This document shows, piece after piece, positions 43,901 to 50,717 of a stretch of 52,313 nucleotides of DNA. Where the stretch lies: the NCBI GenBank assembly GCA_964617665.1, contig CAZUAH010000026.1, positions 1-52,313 of the forward strand, given 5' to 3'. The stretch is from JADHUC01 sp964617665. Its GTDB lineage: Bacteria; Planctomycetota; Planctomycetia; Pirellulales; Pirellulaceae. The notes below the pieces were generated by a model, which was not told where the DNA came from, ran no database searches, and was given only the letters and a program-made list of their open reading frames with translations. Each line of letters begins with the position of its first letter. Position 1 is the stretch's first letter. The position numbers and the translations under genes are program-made.

Positions 43901-46064
43901 CGACCCGGTCACGGGCGTGATCACGATAGCGGACAACACGCTGTTGGATTACGAGGCGCAAACCAGCCACAACGTGACCGTGAGGGCGACCAGCACCGAC
44001 GGCTCGTCCGCCACACAGGCGTTTACGATCGGCCTGACAGACGACAACACGGAATTCGGTATCAGCCCCGTCACGGACAGCGATGCCGCTGCAAATGAAG
44101 TGTCGGAGAATGCGGCCAACGGGACCGCGGTTGGCATCACGGCTTTCGCAACTGATGGCGATGCGACTGATTCGATTACGTACAGTCTGGTGAATGCAGC
44201 CAGTGGTCGATTTGCCATCGATGGTGCCACTGGCGTAGTCACCGTCTTGGATGGATCGAGACTGGATTACGAAACGTCCACAAGCTACGTCATCGTTGTT
44301 CGCGCGACAAGTTCGGACGGTAGTTCGGCGACGCAACCTTTCACGGTGACCATAACGGACGCCAACGATAACGCGCCGGTGATCACGCCGGGGCAGAGTT
44401 TCAATGTATTGGAGGATGCCGCCAACGGTACCAGCGTGGGCTCGGTCGCGGCGACTGACCCCGATGCGACGGGAAGTCTGCAGAATTGGATGATCACAGC
44501 GGGCAATAGCGATGGGATTTTTGCGATCGACGCCCTGACGGGCGAGATCGCAGTGGTGGACAATGCGAACCTGGATTTCGATACGACACCCAGCTACACA
44601 CTGACGCTGACGGTTTCGGACGGGGTGAATACGTCGAACCCACAGACATTGACCATCAACGTCCAAGCGATTAACGAGGCCCCTGTCAACAACGTGCCGG
44701 CGCCGCAAACTACGGCGGAGGACACACCGCTGGTCTTCTCGGCGGCGGGGGGCAACGCAATCACAGTCTCGGATGTCGATGCCGGCTCGAACCCGGTGAT
44801 CGTTACGTTAACTGCGACTAACGGTACGCTTACACTCGGCAGCACGGCTGGGCTGACCTTCGGCACGGGGGACGGTTCCGATGATCCCACGATGACGTTC
44901 GTCGGAACACTGGCCGAGAGCAACGCCGCACTGGACGGCCTGCGTTTCGATCCGACGCCGAACTACAACGGCCCGGCAGGCATTCAGATTACCGTGGACG
45001 ACCAGGGCAACGTGGGCACGGGCGGTGCAAAGGTCGATTTGGATACGATCGACATCACGATTGCACCCGTCAACGATGCACCAGTGGCCAGCGACGAAGC
45101 CTACGAGGTGACGGCAACCGAAACTCTGAACGTGGCAGCCGTGGGAGTGCTGGCTGGGGATGTGGACGCGGAAGGCGACAGCCTCACAGCGGTACTCGTT
45201 GCCGGCCCGAGCCACGGCACATTGACGCTGGATCCCGACGGCTCGTTCCAGTACGTGCCCGATAGCGACTTCTTTGGGGACGACAGCTTTTTCTATCGCG
45301 CTCATGACGGGACCGATACCAGCAACGAAGCAATCGTGGTGGTCACGGTGACCGAACCGCCGTTGCTGCCGCTGCCCGAGGAACCGTTACCCGAGGATGA
45401 AGGGGACGACGAAGACGAAACGTCCGACGAAGAGGACTCGAGCGAGGGAGATACGACCGAAACTTTGCCAGCTGACTCTACGCCCGAGGACGACGCCCCG
45501 GAGCACGATCTCGTTTCCGTGAGCCCGGTTGAGGCAAGCGGCGTCAAATCGGGAATTGCCGGACCAAGTCCACAGAACGCTGAACAGACATCCGCTGACG
45601 ATCTCCTCGTCCGGAGCGATTCCGCACGAGTGGACAGATACGAGGAGGACACGAAAGCGGGAAGGGCCGGCGTACACGCTTCTTTGGACGGCACCGGTTC
45701 CTCGTCAGAACGCGATCAAGCCGCCGTCGCTGACGAGTTCAACTACTCTTCCGAAACGCATGAGATTTGGAACGAATTGGACGAAATGGACGAGCAAATG
45801 CAGTCCGAGATTCAATTCCACGATATTGTCGTGGGCTCGGCGGCCGTGACCTCCGTGAGTTTGACCGTGGGGTATGTGCTGTGGGTGCTGCGCGGCGGTG
45901 TATTGCTGTCCAGCCTATTGGTTCAATTGCCGGCATGGCGGATGGTCGATCCACTGGTGGTGCTGGACCACATCGACAGTAAGACGCTGGCAAGAGACGA
46001 AGACGAGTCCGAGTCGCTGCAATCCATCGTCGATGGGACCGGTGCGGGCTTGAACACTGCATAG
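34959..46064 (+). CDS. Giant LEPR-like/DUF4347 surface protein
   Basis: About 3701 residues. The start at 34959 is chosen because its MLHEIAIRTRL aligns with the remnant at 24535; 34869 is an alternative. Parts in order: LEPR-xLL-like motif LEDRVYFDA (42-50); a linker made of palindromic repeats (~99-187); DUF4347 (~196-367), with H258 in FVTHG and C301 in FYGCDLAG; a beta-helix rich in GG-x-NSA repeats (~370-735); two copies of an ~285-residue domain starting TIGNVSSSGAPGLDSW and TVSDVTGSGVPGLDAW; two PKD-like domains (DGSGSSDPDGD, VGSGSSDPEGD); a beta-propeller (~2128-2407); cadherin/VCBS-like repeats; an acidic linker (45355-45520); and a C-terminal membrane segment (GYVLWVLRGGVLLSSLL) followed by ~50 residues. 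It is probably a very long adhesin or matrix protein, with Ca2+-binding repeats likely. Confidence 0.88.
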   Translation: MLHEIAIRTRLFLDDAVRALRSCLPSAHGDRPSGKQIELADLEDRVYFDAVPLAAMAAEVVQAAQLDETAGKSSDATDAATESTDAATEIEVHHIPTDVGQAPPDEMCVDALAIEHRQAQPDLQTLSQGEGRGEGYFLASASHPGFLPEGDVTVDNYEQSVDDREGEAPAEPPSVPQFNGSAGASPSQTSDQANTRHELVFVDPGVADYEKLIDGLASDNPNRHIDVVVLDTRYDGIQQITAALADHIALDAVHFVTHGTDGAVKLGDTWLDIDNMDAYAGQIAQWNLSLKADADLLFYGCDLAGNADGEALVEAIGTLTGADVAASTDDTGHAFFGGDWDLEYSTGMIESDLAFSIDVQQNWDGLLAVINVSQMADVVNAADLTTVAALIGDDGGDGISLREAILATNADAGTDEIFLPAGTYTLSINGTGEDSAATGDLDILGDLSIIGDGAAATIVDATGLGDRIFHAHAGTITISGVSLQNATTNYGGGLDISPGADVTVNESVFSGHSASADGGAINNAGTLSLNDVRITGNSAAMGGGLFNQGAATLDRVTIDGNSATGHGGGINTSLAGSTLSLTNVTLSGNTANGLGGAVYATDHALTITNATIYDNTSLGGSGGIHIFAGGSASLKNTILASNTGTSGPDDNTSDPVTSLGGNIDSGTTAGLGQPTDQSMTDPGLNATLADNGGLTPTHALLAGSEAINKGVVAGAPEVDQRGMIRGTTPDVGAYEAAGSALWLSTIGNVSSSGAPGLDSWENGEVIELADPNLQFAPGTTDGTFASALNLEALAGTDLDVDSLHYVTLNITLGTTHTIDLQPGDLLFSTNGPETIDSLPVDRDDIMLFRPDSAGDYSSGTFSYVLDGPIGGVDLKSFSLIEQDTSFGETTLTAGDFLFSQEVGSGSDVYVFHTIDVGEGSKTDGTVEFLVNGNDVGITAAISGLELIETNTGLGDETLAAGELLVSLDALDGGIGTSGITADQQDIFRLQVSKTNLAVGPAVADAASWLDGPSLNLDTDLEDLDALSLAVPPSTNTAPTAHAGAPCIINEGEDLNLDGSGSSDPDGDPLTFEWDLNYDGGMFDVDVVGETPTADWAALQAAGVDDDGSFTVALRVTDGQGGLHIATASLTVNNLPPTAADDSGPGFTTGEDGAFTTGNVLANDTDPNPLDTLSVSGIDTTLTQGTVVDNGDGTFDYDPNGQFDSLNTGEQAFDTFTYTLQDDDGGTNVATVTVTINGANDAPILDDSGSTSLAAINENDINNTGDLVSDIIARGAGGDPITDDDAGAVEGIAVTSVDDANGTWEYSTNGGGLWTPFGAVSDTSAVVLGDSANDRIRFVPDTNYNGTAFLVFRAWDRTDGNPNGTTGIDVSASGGSSPFSVTTETVTITVTPIEIVLHFATVSDVTGSGVPGLDAWSSSESLALGDPNIAFEPGTTDGTLSSLFDLDTYASGPVSIEAVHVVSANTTVGGGGNTVDLLAGDVLFAVKEEGVTFTGGVLTSKKDVIRFRPSDESFEIVLDEVINPAVGAITLVETNTTVGDVVLTQGSFLLNAVNTNDILYLTPAGAGEGVAPGVPVLLIAGSDVGMGGGSIDIGGIDVIEDDINPGGTTLLAGHLLVSLDENDSDVGDNHIGVSSDDVFYLDVTTTNLGSGSSAATATPFIEGADINLETSAENATAFSFSIEFGVQTVDPTIGLPGGPLNCIEGDPATIIDPAATLVDPDTPDFAGGQLRVDFAVAGTADDRLAIRHEGTGPGQIGVSGNTVSYGGTGIGTFTGGIGGGSPLVITFNSNADATAVQAVMRNVVFENVSGNPSVVPRIVRFALTDGDGGASNVETETINVTTVNDDPAITSDGGGATAAVNVAENATTVTTVTATDPEAPPQTLTYSIVGGADSTKFSINGSTGDLTFVSPPDYESPTDAGTDNTYSVTMQVSDGAGGIDAQDVSVTVTDVNETPSANPGGPYVMNEGDLVNLVGSGSSDPEGDTLAYEWDLDYDGITFDVDVVGETPTADWATLQAAGVDDDGAFMVAVRVDDGQGNNDIAQIPLTVNNTAPTLTTTGAATVNEDDPYTLNLSASDPGDDTITGWIINWGDGTIEAIAGNPASVNHTYNAGGFTFNILASATDEDGMFLQNELLVASSKTDSMMKYGTDGGFLLEFAKPGGSDYPVDPIIGPDGNLYLSGWNSDDVLRYNPTTGAFIDEFVVAGSGGLDSAAGLAFGPDGHLYVASRLTSEVLRFDGSTGAFIDVFADLSPIAGGVEEPEGLTFGPDGDLYVSDYKLSAVYKLDGNTGEFDSVFVSAGSGGLNRAEDLVFGPDSNLYVASDDGDNVLCYNGTTGAFIDTFVAAGSGGLKDTQGLSFGPDGNLYVGSWGTDSVLRYDGTTGAFIDAYVNAGSGGLDETCYFDFIPGQQVYVTPVNDAPVNSVPGPQTTNEDTPLVFNAGGGNLISISDVDAGTVEVTLAGTNGRITLSGTAGLSFSAGDGTADASMTFTGTIAKINAALDGLTVDPAPDFSGAASLQIITDDQGNTGSGGSLTDDDTIAITVSPVNDPPVEAGIEGAALDYTENDPRTAITSTITVSDVDDTNIEGAVVEITGNYANGQDVLAFADTGTITGSWDAVTGRLTLTGSDTLANYEAALRSVTYQNTNDDPSTLTRTVSFTVNDGDVGSNTITRDINVSAINDAPALDLDADDSSGQAGADYVATFTEDGGPVFITDPDSSLADVDDTALQSLTVTITNLMDVATESLSAVTGGTSISASYNSVTGVLSLTGVDTVANYQQVLRTITYDNTAQDPDATARIITFVANDGTDDSNVGTTTLSVVPQNDAPVVDNQSFGIAENSPNGTSVGTIAISDIDSGDSHTFTVLGGTGATTFNVNAATGEITVADSSQLDYETTTSFTLDIQVTDNGTPNLSDTATNIINLTDDNTEFNVTPVTDSDGAANEVSEIAANGTPVGITALATDGDATDSVTYSLDDDAGGRFQIDPVTGVITIADNTLLDYEAQTSHNVTVRATSTDGSSATQAFTIGLTDDNTEFGISPVTDSDAAANEVSENAANGTAVGITAFATDGDATDSITYSLVNAASGRFAIDGATGVVTVLDGSRLDYETSTSYVIVVRATSSDGSSATQPFTVTITDANDNAPVITPGQSFNVLEDAANGTSVGSVAATDPDATGSLQNWMITAGNSDGIFAIDALTGEIAVVDNANLDFDTTPSYTLTLTVSDGVNTSNPQTLTINVQAINEAPVNNVPAPQTTAEDTPLVFSAAGGNAITVSDVDAGSNPVIVTLTATNGTLTLGSTAGLTFGTGDGSDDPTMTFVGTLAESNAALDGLRFDPTPNYNGPAGIQITVDDQGNVGTGGAKVDLDTIDITIAPVNDAPVASDEAYEVTATETLNVAAVGVLAGDVDAEGDSLTAVLVAGPSHGTLTLDPDGSFQYVPDSDFFGDDSFFYRAHDGTDTSNEAIVVVTVTEPPLLPLPEEPLPEDEGDDEDETSDEEDSSEGDTTETLPADSTPEDDAPEHDLVSVSPVEASGVKSGIAGPSPQNAEQTSADDLLVRSDSARVDRYEEDTKAGRAGVHASLDGTGSSSERDQAAVADEFNYSSETHEIWNELDEMDEQMQSEIQFHDIVVGSAAVTSVSLTVGYVLWVLRGGVLLSSLLVQLPAWRMVDPLVVLDHIDSKTLARDEDESESLQSIVDGTGAGLNTA
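35253..35328. repeat. Palindromic repeat, family E, inside the giant gene
   Basis: Left arm GTAGGTCAGGCTCCGCCTGA and right arm GTCAGGCACAGCCTGACCTAC, nearly complementary, around a 32-base centre. It is read in frame as DVGQAPPDE...HRQAQPDLQ in the linker between the LEPR-like motif and DUF4347. Confidence 0.85.
35334..35410. repeat. Palindromic repeat, family D, inside the giant gene
   Basis: CTCTCTCAGGGAGAGGGCC at the left and CTTTCTCCCTGAGGGAGA at the right. Translated LSQGEGRGEG...GFLPEGD. It is related, in the opposite orientation, to 48368-48450 in the kinase gene. Confidence 0.75.
35449..35520. repeat. Palindromic repeat, family A, copy 4, inside the giant gene
   Basis: GGGAGGGCGAGGCTCCCGCC ... 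CAGGAGCTTCGCCCTCCC, the same arms as the three intergenic copies. It is translated REGEAPAEPPSV...GSAGASPSQ. It sits just before DUF4347 and keeps the reading frame open. Confidence 0.9.
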
Positions 46065-46075
46065 AGATTTTAGAC

Positions 46076-49000
46076 ATGAAGATCTTTGGTACACGTGCAC
46101 GAATCACTTTCGGCCTGGTCTGCATCGTTGTCAGCGTCCTGTTGCTGGCAATGTTGCTGAATATATTGCCGGACCATCATAACGATGTAGTGAAGGGCCG
46201 GGCCGCCCTATGTGAATCTGTGGCTGTGAATGCCTCGATGCTGGTGTCTCGCCAAGACGTCAAACATCTGGAGATCGTCCTCAAGACGCTCGTCAAACGC
46301 AACAACACAGTCCTCTCTGCGGCAGTGCGCCGTACCGACGGCGAAGTACTGGTGGAAGTCGCAGAACACCAAGCCCACTGGGAAACACTCTCGGAGAAAC
46401 GGTCCACGGAAACACAAGTCCAAGTGCCCATCTTGGCTGGCAAAGAGAAATGGGGAACCGTCGAAATTCGATTCACACCGGTGGACTCCGGGGGAATGTT
46501 CGGCATCGTTGGCGACCCGCATGTGCGGCTGATCCTATTCGTATCAGTGGTGTGTTACGTCGTGATCTACTTCTATCTAGTCAGGATGCTGCGACACCTG
46601 AACCCATCCAAAGCGGTTCCAGGACACGTCCGTTCGGCCTTCGATACGCTTGCCGAGGGACTGTTGATCTTGGACAAGCAGGGTCGGATTGTCCTGGCAA
46701 ATCATGCATTTGCCTCCACGTTGGACAGAACGTCGGATCAGATATTGGGGCTTGATGCGTCCGAACTGCCCTGGTCGGTCGACGAAGACCGTCCAGCGGC
46801 TTCGTATCCCTGGGAGCAGGTCTTTCGCGGGGTGGCTTCTGAGCCCAGGGCGATGCTGCGTCTTACGGTAGGCAAGACCGATACACGGACATTCATGGCA
46901 ACTTGCTCGGGAATTCGTGGCCACGACGGAAAAGTTCGAGGCGCATTGGTCAGCCTGGACGACATTACCCAGCTGAAACAACAAGAGGTCGACTTACGGA
47001 AGTCCAAGGCCGCGGCAGATGCTGCCAATCACGCCAAGAGCGCATTTCTGGCCAACATGAGTCACGAGATCCGCACGCCGATGAATGCGATCCTTGGCTT
47101 CGCGGATGCGCTTCGACGCGGTCTGGACGACAACGAGCAGCAGCGTCAGGAGTACCTGGATACGATCCATACCAGCGGCAAGTTTCTCTTGGCGTTGATC
47201 AACGACACGCTTGACCTCTCGAAGATCGAGGCCGGACGGTTGAATGTGGAGAAGATATCGTGCTCGCCGCATCAGATGATCTCGGAAGTGGTCGAGGTAT
47301 TGGGAGTTCGAGCCAGAGAATGCCACTTGTCGCTCGATTTCGGCGCCGCGGGCCGGATTCCGGAAAGCATCCATTCGGACCCCACGCGAATTCGCCAAAT
47401 CGTGACCAATCTCGTGGGCAATGCGATCAAATTCACCAAGCACGGTGGTGTGAAAGTGGTCGCTCGGATGGTCCCGGATTGCGAGCCGCCGAAACTGGCG
47501 ATCGATGTTACCGACACGGGGATCGGCATCGCTGCCGAGAAACAGGAATCGGTTTTCGATCCCTTCGTGCAAGCGGACGCCGCTACGACTCGTAACTTTG
47601 GCGGAACAGGACTGGGATTGGCTATCAGCCAACGCTTGGCCGGGGCGCTGGGTGGAGACCTAACAGTGCACAGCGAACCAGGGAAGGGCAGCACGTTCAC
47701 GCTGACGATCGATACAGGGCCGCTGGACGGAGTCGAATTGCTGGACAGTCAGCAGATCCAACACCGAAGCAAGGAGGCATCGCAGCCTGTCGAGCAGGGA
47801 GTCCAGGCTCTGCCATCGGCACGCGTCCTGGTTGTGGACGATGGGGAACCGAACCGTCGTCTCATCACCCTGGTGCTCGGGCGCGCTGGCGTCCACGTCG
47901 AGACAGCGACGAACGGCCAGGAAGCGGTTGACCTAGTCTCGAGCCGTGATTACGACATCGTCCTGATGGACATGCAGATGCCGGTCATGGACGGCTACAC
48001 GGCGACGTCTCGATTACGGGAACAAGGGGTGACGCTGCCCATCATCGCACTGACGGCCAACACGATGCATGGCGACGAGGAAAAATGCAGGGCCGCTGGC
48101 TGCACCGGATTCCTGGGCAAGCCGGTCGATCTGGACGAATTGACCGAAACCGTCGCCGCGGCCCTTGGTGCCGGGCCATCGGACGAGTCGAATGACCAGA
48201 ACTTCGGCGGAGCAGATACCGCCGCAACGTGCGAGGACGGGAGACCTTCGCACAACGAACAGGTAGGACGGATTGCCAATCCGTCCCGTATTCCCAGCGA
48301 AAGCACATCAGATCGCGAGCAGTGCGAAATCGAGAGTCAAGTTGCCAACAGAGCGCAATTCGAAGCTCCTCTCCCCTTGAGGGGAGAGGTTGGGAGAGAG
48401 GTGAAGACGCTGGCAAAAGACCCTCTCCCCAGCCCTCTCCCAGAGGGAGGTTCTGCAGGACGCTCCCAGGAGAAGGCTGAAACGCGCGGGGCCATCAAGC
48501 CACGAACATCCTCCGCGCCTGCTGACGAATCCGAAACGCGCGGCCCCATCGACCAAGCGGCGGAATCGTCGGCCACACGGATGTTGGCCAGAGCGCGAGA
48601 GAAACTGGGGATGGTGGCGGATGACGAAGGGTTTCGCGAGATCCTAGAACGATTCGTGGCGTTTCTGGGCCAACACCTCACGGATATGTGCGACGCTTGG
48701 TGCGAGAAGGACTACGCTAAACTCGCCAAACTGGCTCACAACATCAAAGGCACCGGCGGGACCGCGGGCTTTTCCGAATTCACGGCTCCGGCTGTCGCGA
48801 TTGAGGAATCGGCGAAACAGCAGCGCCCCGATGGTATCCGAGTTGCCATCGCGGAAATAGCCAAACTGGGCGAGCCCTTGGCTTCGGCATTGGTGGAGGA
48901 GCTGGGGCAAACAGGGCCGGATACGTGCGATCGGTGCGAATCGCCCACCCCCGCAGCAACGTTTGACCGCCAAGTCGAGTGCGAGATCAGCAAACCTACA

Positions 49001-49384
49001 CCGACAGGTGAAGGCAATGTAGGACGGATTCCCAATCCGTCCCGCGGCACGGGGACCAAACGCCCGCCAGTGACATCGTGCCTGCCGTTGAATGATCCCG
49101 AGTTTCGGGAGATCGTTCTGGGATTCCTCCCGCGGTTGCAGAAAAAACTAACCGAGATGGATGTGGCTTGCAAGCAAGGCGACTTGGACGCGCTTGCCAA
49201 GTTGGCCCACTGGCTGAAAGGCGCGGCTGGAACGGTGGGATTCAACGCCTTTACCGAACCGGCGTTGTTGCTTGAACAGCAGGCAAAGGGCGATGAAACC
49301 GACGAGATTGAACGAATACTGAAGGAACTGAGAGAACTTGCGGACGCGATCGAGATCCCGGATCTCGAAGAATGCGTCTCCTAG
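46076..49384 (+). CDS. Membrane hybrid histidine kinase with two HPt domains
   Basis: A 1102-residue sensor. Two membrane segments (about 9-31 and 151-170) flank a ~120-residue periplasmic sensor region. A PAS-like domain follows (~185-300), then HisKA with H330 in NMSHEIRTPMNA, HATPase motifs (NLVGNAIKFT, DTGIGIA, GGTGLGLAIS) and a receiver domain with D632 in VLMDMQMPVMDG. Two HPt domains end the protein: H888 in LAHNIKGTGG and H1045 in LAHWLKGAAG. The linkers before each HPt contain palindromic repeats read in frame (VGRIANPSRIP; LPLRGEVGREV; VGRIPNPSRGT). The gene begins 11 bases after the giant gene, so they are very likely cotranscribed. The output probably passes to the two REC-HD-GYP proteins downstream. 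Confidence 0.92.
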   Translation: MKIFGTRARITFGLVCIVVSVLLLAMLLNILPDHHNDVVKGRAALCESVAVNASMLVSRQDVKHLEIVLKTLVKRNNTVLSAAVRRTDGEVLVEVAEHQAHWETLSEKRSTETQVQVPILAGKEKWGTVEIRFTPVDSGGMFGIVGDPHVRLILFVSVVCYVVIYFYLVRMLRHLNPSKAVPGHVRSAFDTLAEGLLILDKQGRIVLANHAFASTLDRTSDQILGLDASELPWSVDEDRPAASYPWEQVFRGVASEPRAMLRLTVGKTDTRTFMATCSGIRGHDGKVRGALVSLDDITQLKQQEVDLRKSKAAADAANHAKSAFLANMSHEIRTPMNAILGFADALRRGLDDNEQQRQEYLDTIHTSGKFLLALINDTLDLSKIEAGRLNVEKISCSPHQMISEVVEVLGVRARECHLSLDFGAAGRIPESIHSDPTRIRQIVTNLVGNAIKFTKHGGVKVVARMVPDCEPPKLAIDVTDTGIGIAAEKQESVFDPFVQADAATTRNFGGTGLGLAISQRLAGALGGDLTVHSEPGKGSTFTLTIDTGPLDGVELLDSQQIQHRSKEASQPVEQGVQALPSARVLVVDDGEPNRRLITLVLGRAGVHVETATNGQEAVDLVSSRDYDIVLMDMQMPVMDGYTATSRLREQGVTLPIIALTANTMHGDEEKCRAAGCTGFLGKPVDLDELTETVAAALGAGPSDESNDQNFGGADTAATCEDGRPSHNEQVGRIANPSRIPSESTSDREQCEIESQVANRAQFEAPLPLRGEVGREVKTLAKDPLPSPLPEGGSAGRSQEKAETRGAIKPRTSSAPADESETRGPIDQAAESSATRMLARAREKLGMVADDEGFREILERFVAFLGQHLTDMCDAWCEKDYAKLAKLAHNIKGTGGTAGFSEFTAPAVAIEESAKQQRPDGIRVAIAEIAKLGEPLASALVEELGQTGPDTCDRCESPTPAATFDRQVECEISKPTPTGEGNVGRIPNPSRGTGTKRPPVTSCLPLNDPEFREIVLGFLPRLQKKLTEMDVACKQGDLDALAKLAHWLKGAAGTVGFNAFTEPALLLEQQAKGDETDEIERILKELRELADAIEIPDLEECVS
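48264..48287. repeat. Palindromic repeat, family C, inside the kinase gene (1)
   Basis: GGACGGATTG / CAATCCGTCC, 10-bp perfect arms with a single-base centre (48266-48286). It is translated VGRIANPSRI and lies between the receiver domain and the first HPt domain. Confidence 0.88.
48368..48450. repeat. Palindromic repeat, family D, inside the kinase gene
   Basis: It opens with CCTCTCCCCT / AGGGGAGAGG (10-bp arms, 2-base loop, 48368-48389) and continues with CCCTCTCCCCAGCCCTCTCC up to 48450. It is translated LPLRGEVGRE...DPLPSPLPEGG, and is related in inverted orientation to 35334-35410. Confidence 0.82.
49019..49043. repeat. Palindromic repeat, family C, inside the kinase gene (2)
   Basis: GGACGGATT / AATCCGTCC with a 3-base centre, translated VGRIPNPSRG, between the first and second HPt domains. 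It is nearly identical to 48264-48287. Confidence 0.88.
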
Positions 49385-49410
49385 TTTTCACACTCAGGAG
49401 TGAAGACGAT

Positions 49411-50670
49411 ATGACCGTACTCACGAACGATATGACAAGCCAATCGGGAAACGGCTCTGCGACATCTGCCGCCGCGCACCCACGAAACGCCGTTCAACAA
49501 CGCACGCTTCAGCCCGCATCTTCGTCTTCGTGCGAGAGCCGGGCGGATCGTCCCAGGACTGCCAAGATCGCCATCATCGACGATGAGCCAATCAATATCA
49601 AAGTCGTCCAAAAGTACCTGAAGGACGCCGGATATCAGAACATCGCCACGACAACCGATTCGACAGCGGCGATGGGCCTGATTCTGCGAGGGAAGCCGGA
49701 TCTGATACTGCTTGATATCGTGATGCCGGAGGTCAGCGGCTTGGAGATTCTGCAAGCCATCAGGTCAAAGCAAGAGTTTCGATACCTGCCTGTCTTGATC
49801 CTGACGGCATCCACGGAAGCGAAAGTCAAGCAGCAGACGCTCGAAATCGGAGCCACTGACTTTCTGGCGAAACCGGTGGACCCCAGCGACTTGATTCCTC
49901 GTGTTCGAAACACCTTGATGAAGAAGGCTTATCACGATCAACTCGCCAGCCGGAGAATGTACCTGGAGCGGGAAGTGAGGAAACGAACGGCCGAGCTAGC
50001 CGTGTCTCGCGAAGAAGTCCTACACTGCTTAGCCCGAGCGGCAGAATATCGCGACGACATTACTGGGCATCACGTCCAGCGTGTTGGGAAGTACGCCGGG
50101 ATAATCGCTCGAGATTTGGGATTCGACGAGCCGAAGATCGAACTCTTGGAACTGGCGGCGCAACTGCACGATTTGGGAAAGGTTGCCATTCCCGATGCAA
50201 TACTGCACAAGCCGGGAAAACTGGACGAGAACGAATTCATCCACATGCAGAAGCACTGCGCTTTCGCAAAAAAGATCTTGCTGCCCATTCACGAGGACGA
50301 ATCGAAGTTGCATCGGTCGCATGCCGGTCTTGGCGGCAATTCGAGCAACGTTCGCAAGTCACCTTTGTTGGCTCTGGCTGCCCGAATCGCTCAAACCCAC
50401 CACGAAAAATGGGACGGGAAAGGATATCCGTTGGGACTCGCCGGCGAAGACATTCCCATCGAGGGGCGTATCACCGCCGTGGCGGATGTGTACGATGCGC
50501 TTTGTTCGCGGAGGCCCTACAAAGAGGCTTTCCCCCATCGAGAAGTCCTCGACATTATGGAGAAAGAACGAGGCGCTCATTTCGATCCGGGGGTCCTGGA
50601 TGCACTGCTCAGGAAGATGCCACAGATTATCAAGGTACAGGAAGAATACACAGACGCCGAGACGCAATAG
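49411..50670 (+). CDS. REC-HD-GYP response regulator, copy 1
   Basis: A 419-residue protein. The receiver domain (~52-165) has D102 in LILLDIVMPEVSG, the acidic pair IIDDEP and the lysine in FLAKPVD. A coiled stretch (REVRKRTAELAVSREEV) leads to an HD-GYP domain with H253/D254 in LHDLGK, TGHHVQRVG and GYP at 338-340 (HHEKWDGKGYPLGL). HD-GYP enzymes hydrolyse cyclic di-GMP. Compared with the usual pattern there are extra residues between KHCAFAKKIL and SPLLALAA. The start at 49411 is supported by AGGAGTGA seven bases upstream; a frame starting at 49372 overlaps the kinase stop and is less likely. It follows the kinase closely. Confidence 0.9.
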   Translation: MTVLTNDMTSQSGNGSATSAAAHPRNAVQQRTLQPASSSSCESRADRPRTAKIAIIDDEPINIKVVQKYLKDAGYQNIATTTDSTAAMGLILRGKPDLILLDIVMPEVSGLEILQAIRSKQEFRYLPVLILTASTEAKVKQQTLEIGATDFLAKPVDPSDLIPRVRNTLMKKAYHDQLASRRMYLEREVRKRTAELAVSREEVLHCLARAAEYRDDITGHHVQRVGKYAGIIARDLGFDEPKIELLELAAQLHDLGKVAIPDAILHKPGKLDENEFIHMQKHCAFAKKILLPIHEDESKLHRSHAGLGGNSSNVRKSPLLALAARIAQTHHEKWDGKGYPLGLAGEDIPIEGRITAVADVYDALCSRRPYKEAFPHREVLDIMEKERGAHFDPGVLDALLRKMPQIIKVQEEYTDAETQ

Positions 50671-50717
50671 GCCCGTATCATTCAGCGCGGCCAACCCTTC
50701 TTATCGGAAACACGAAT

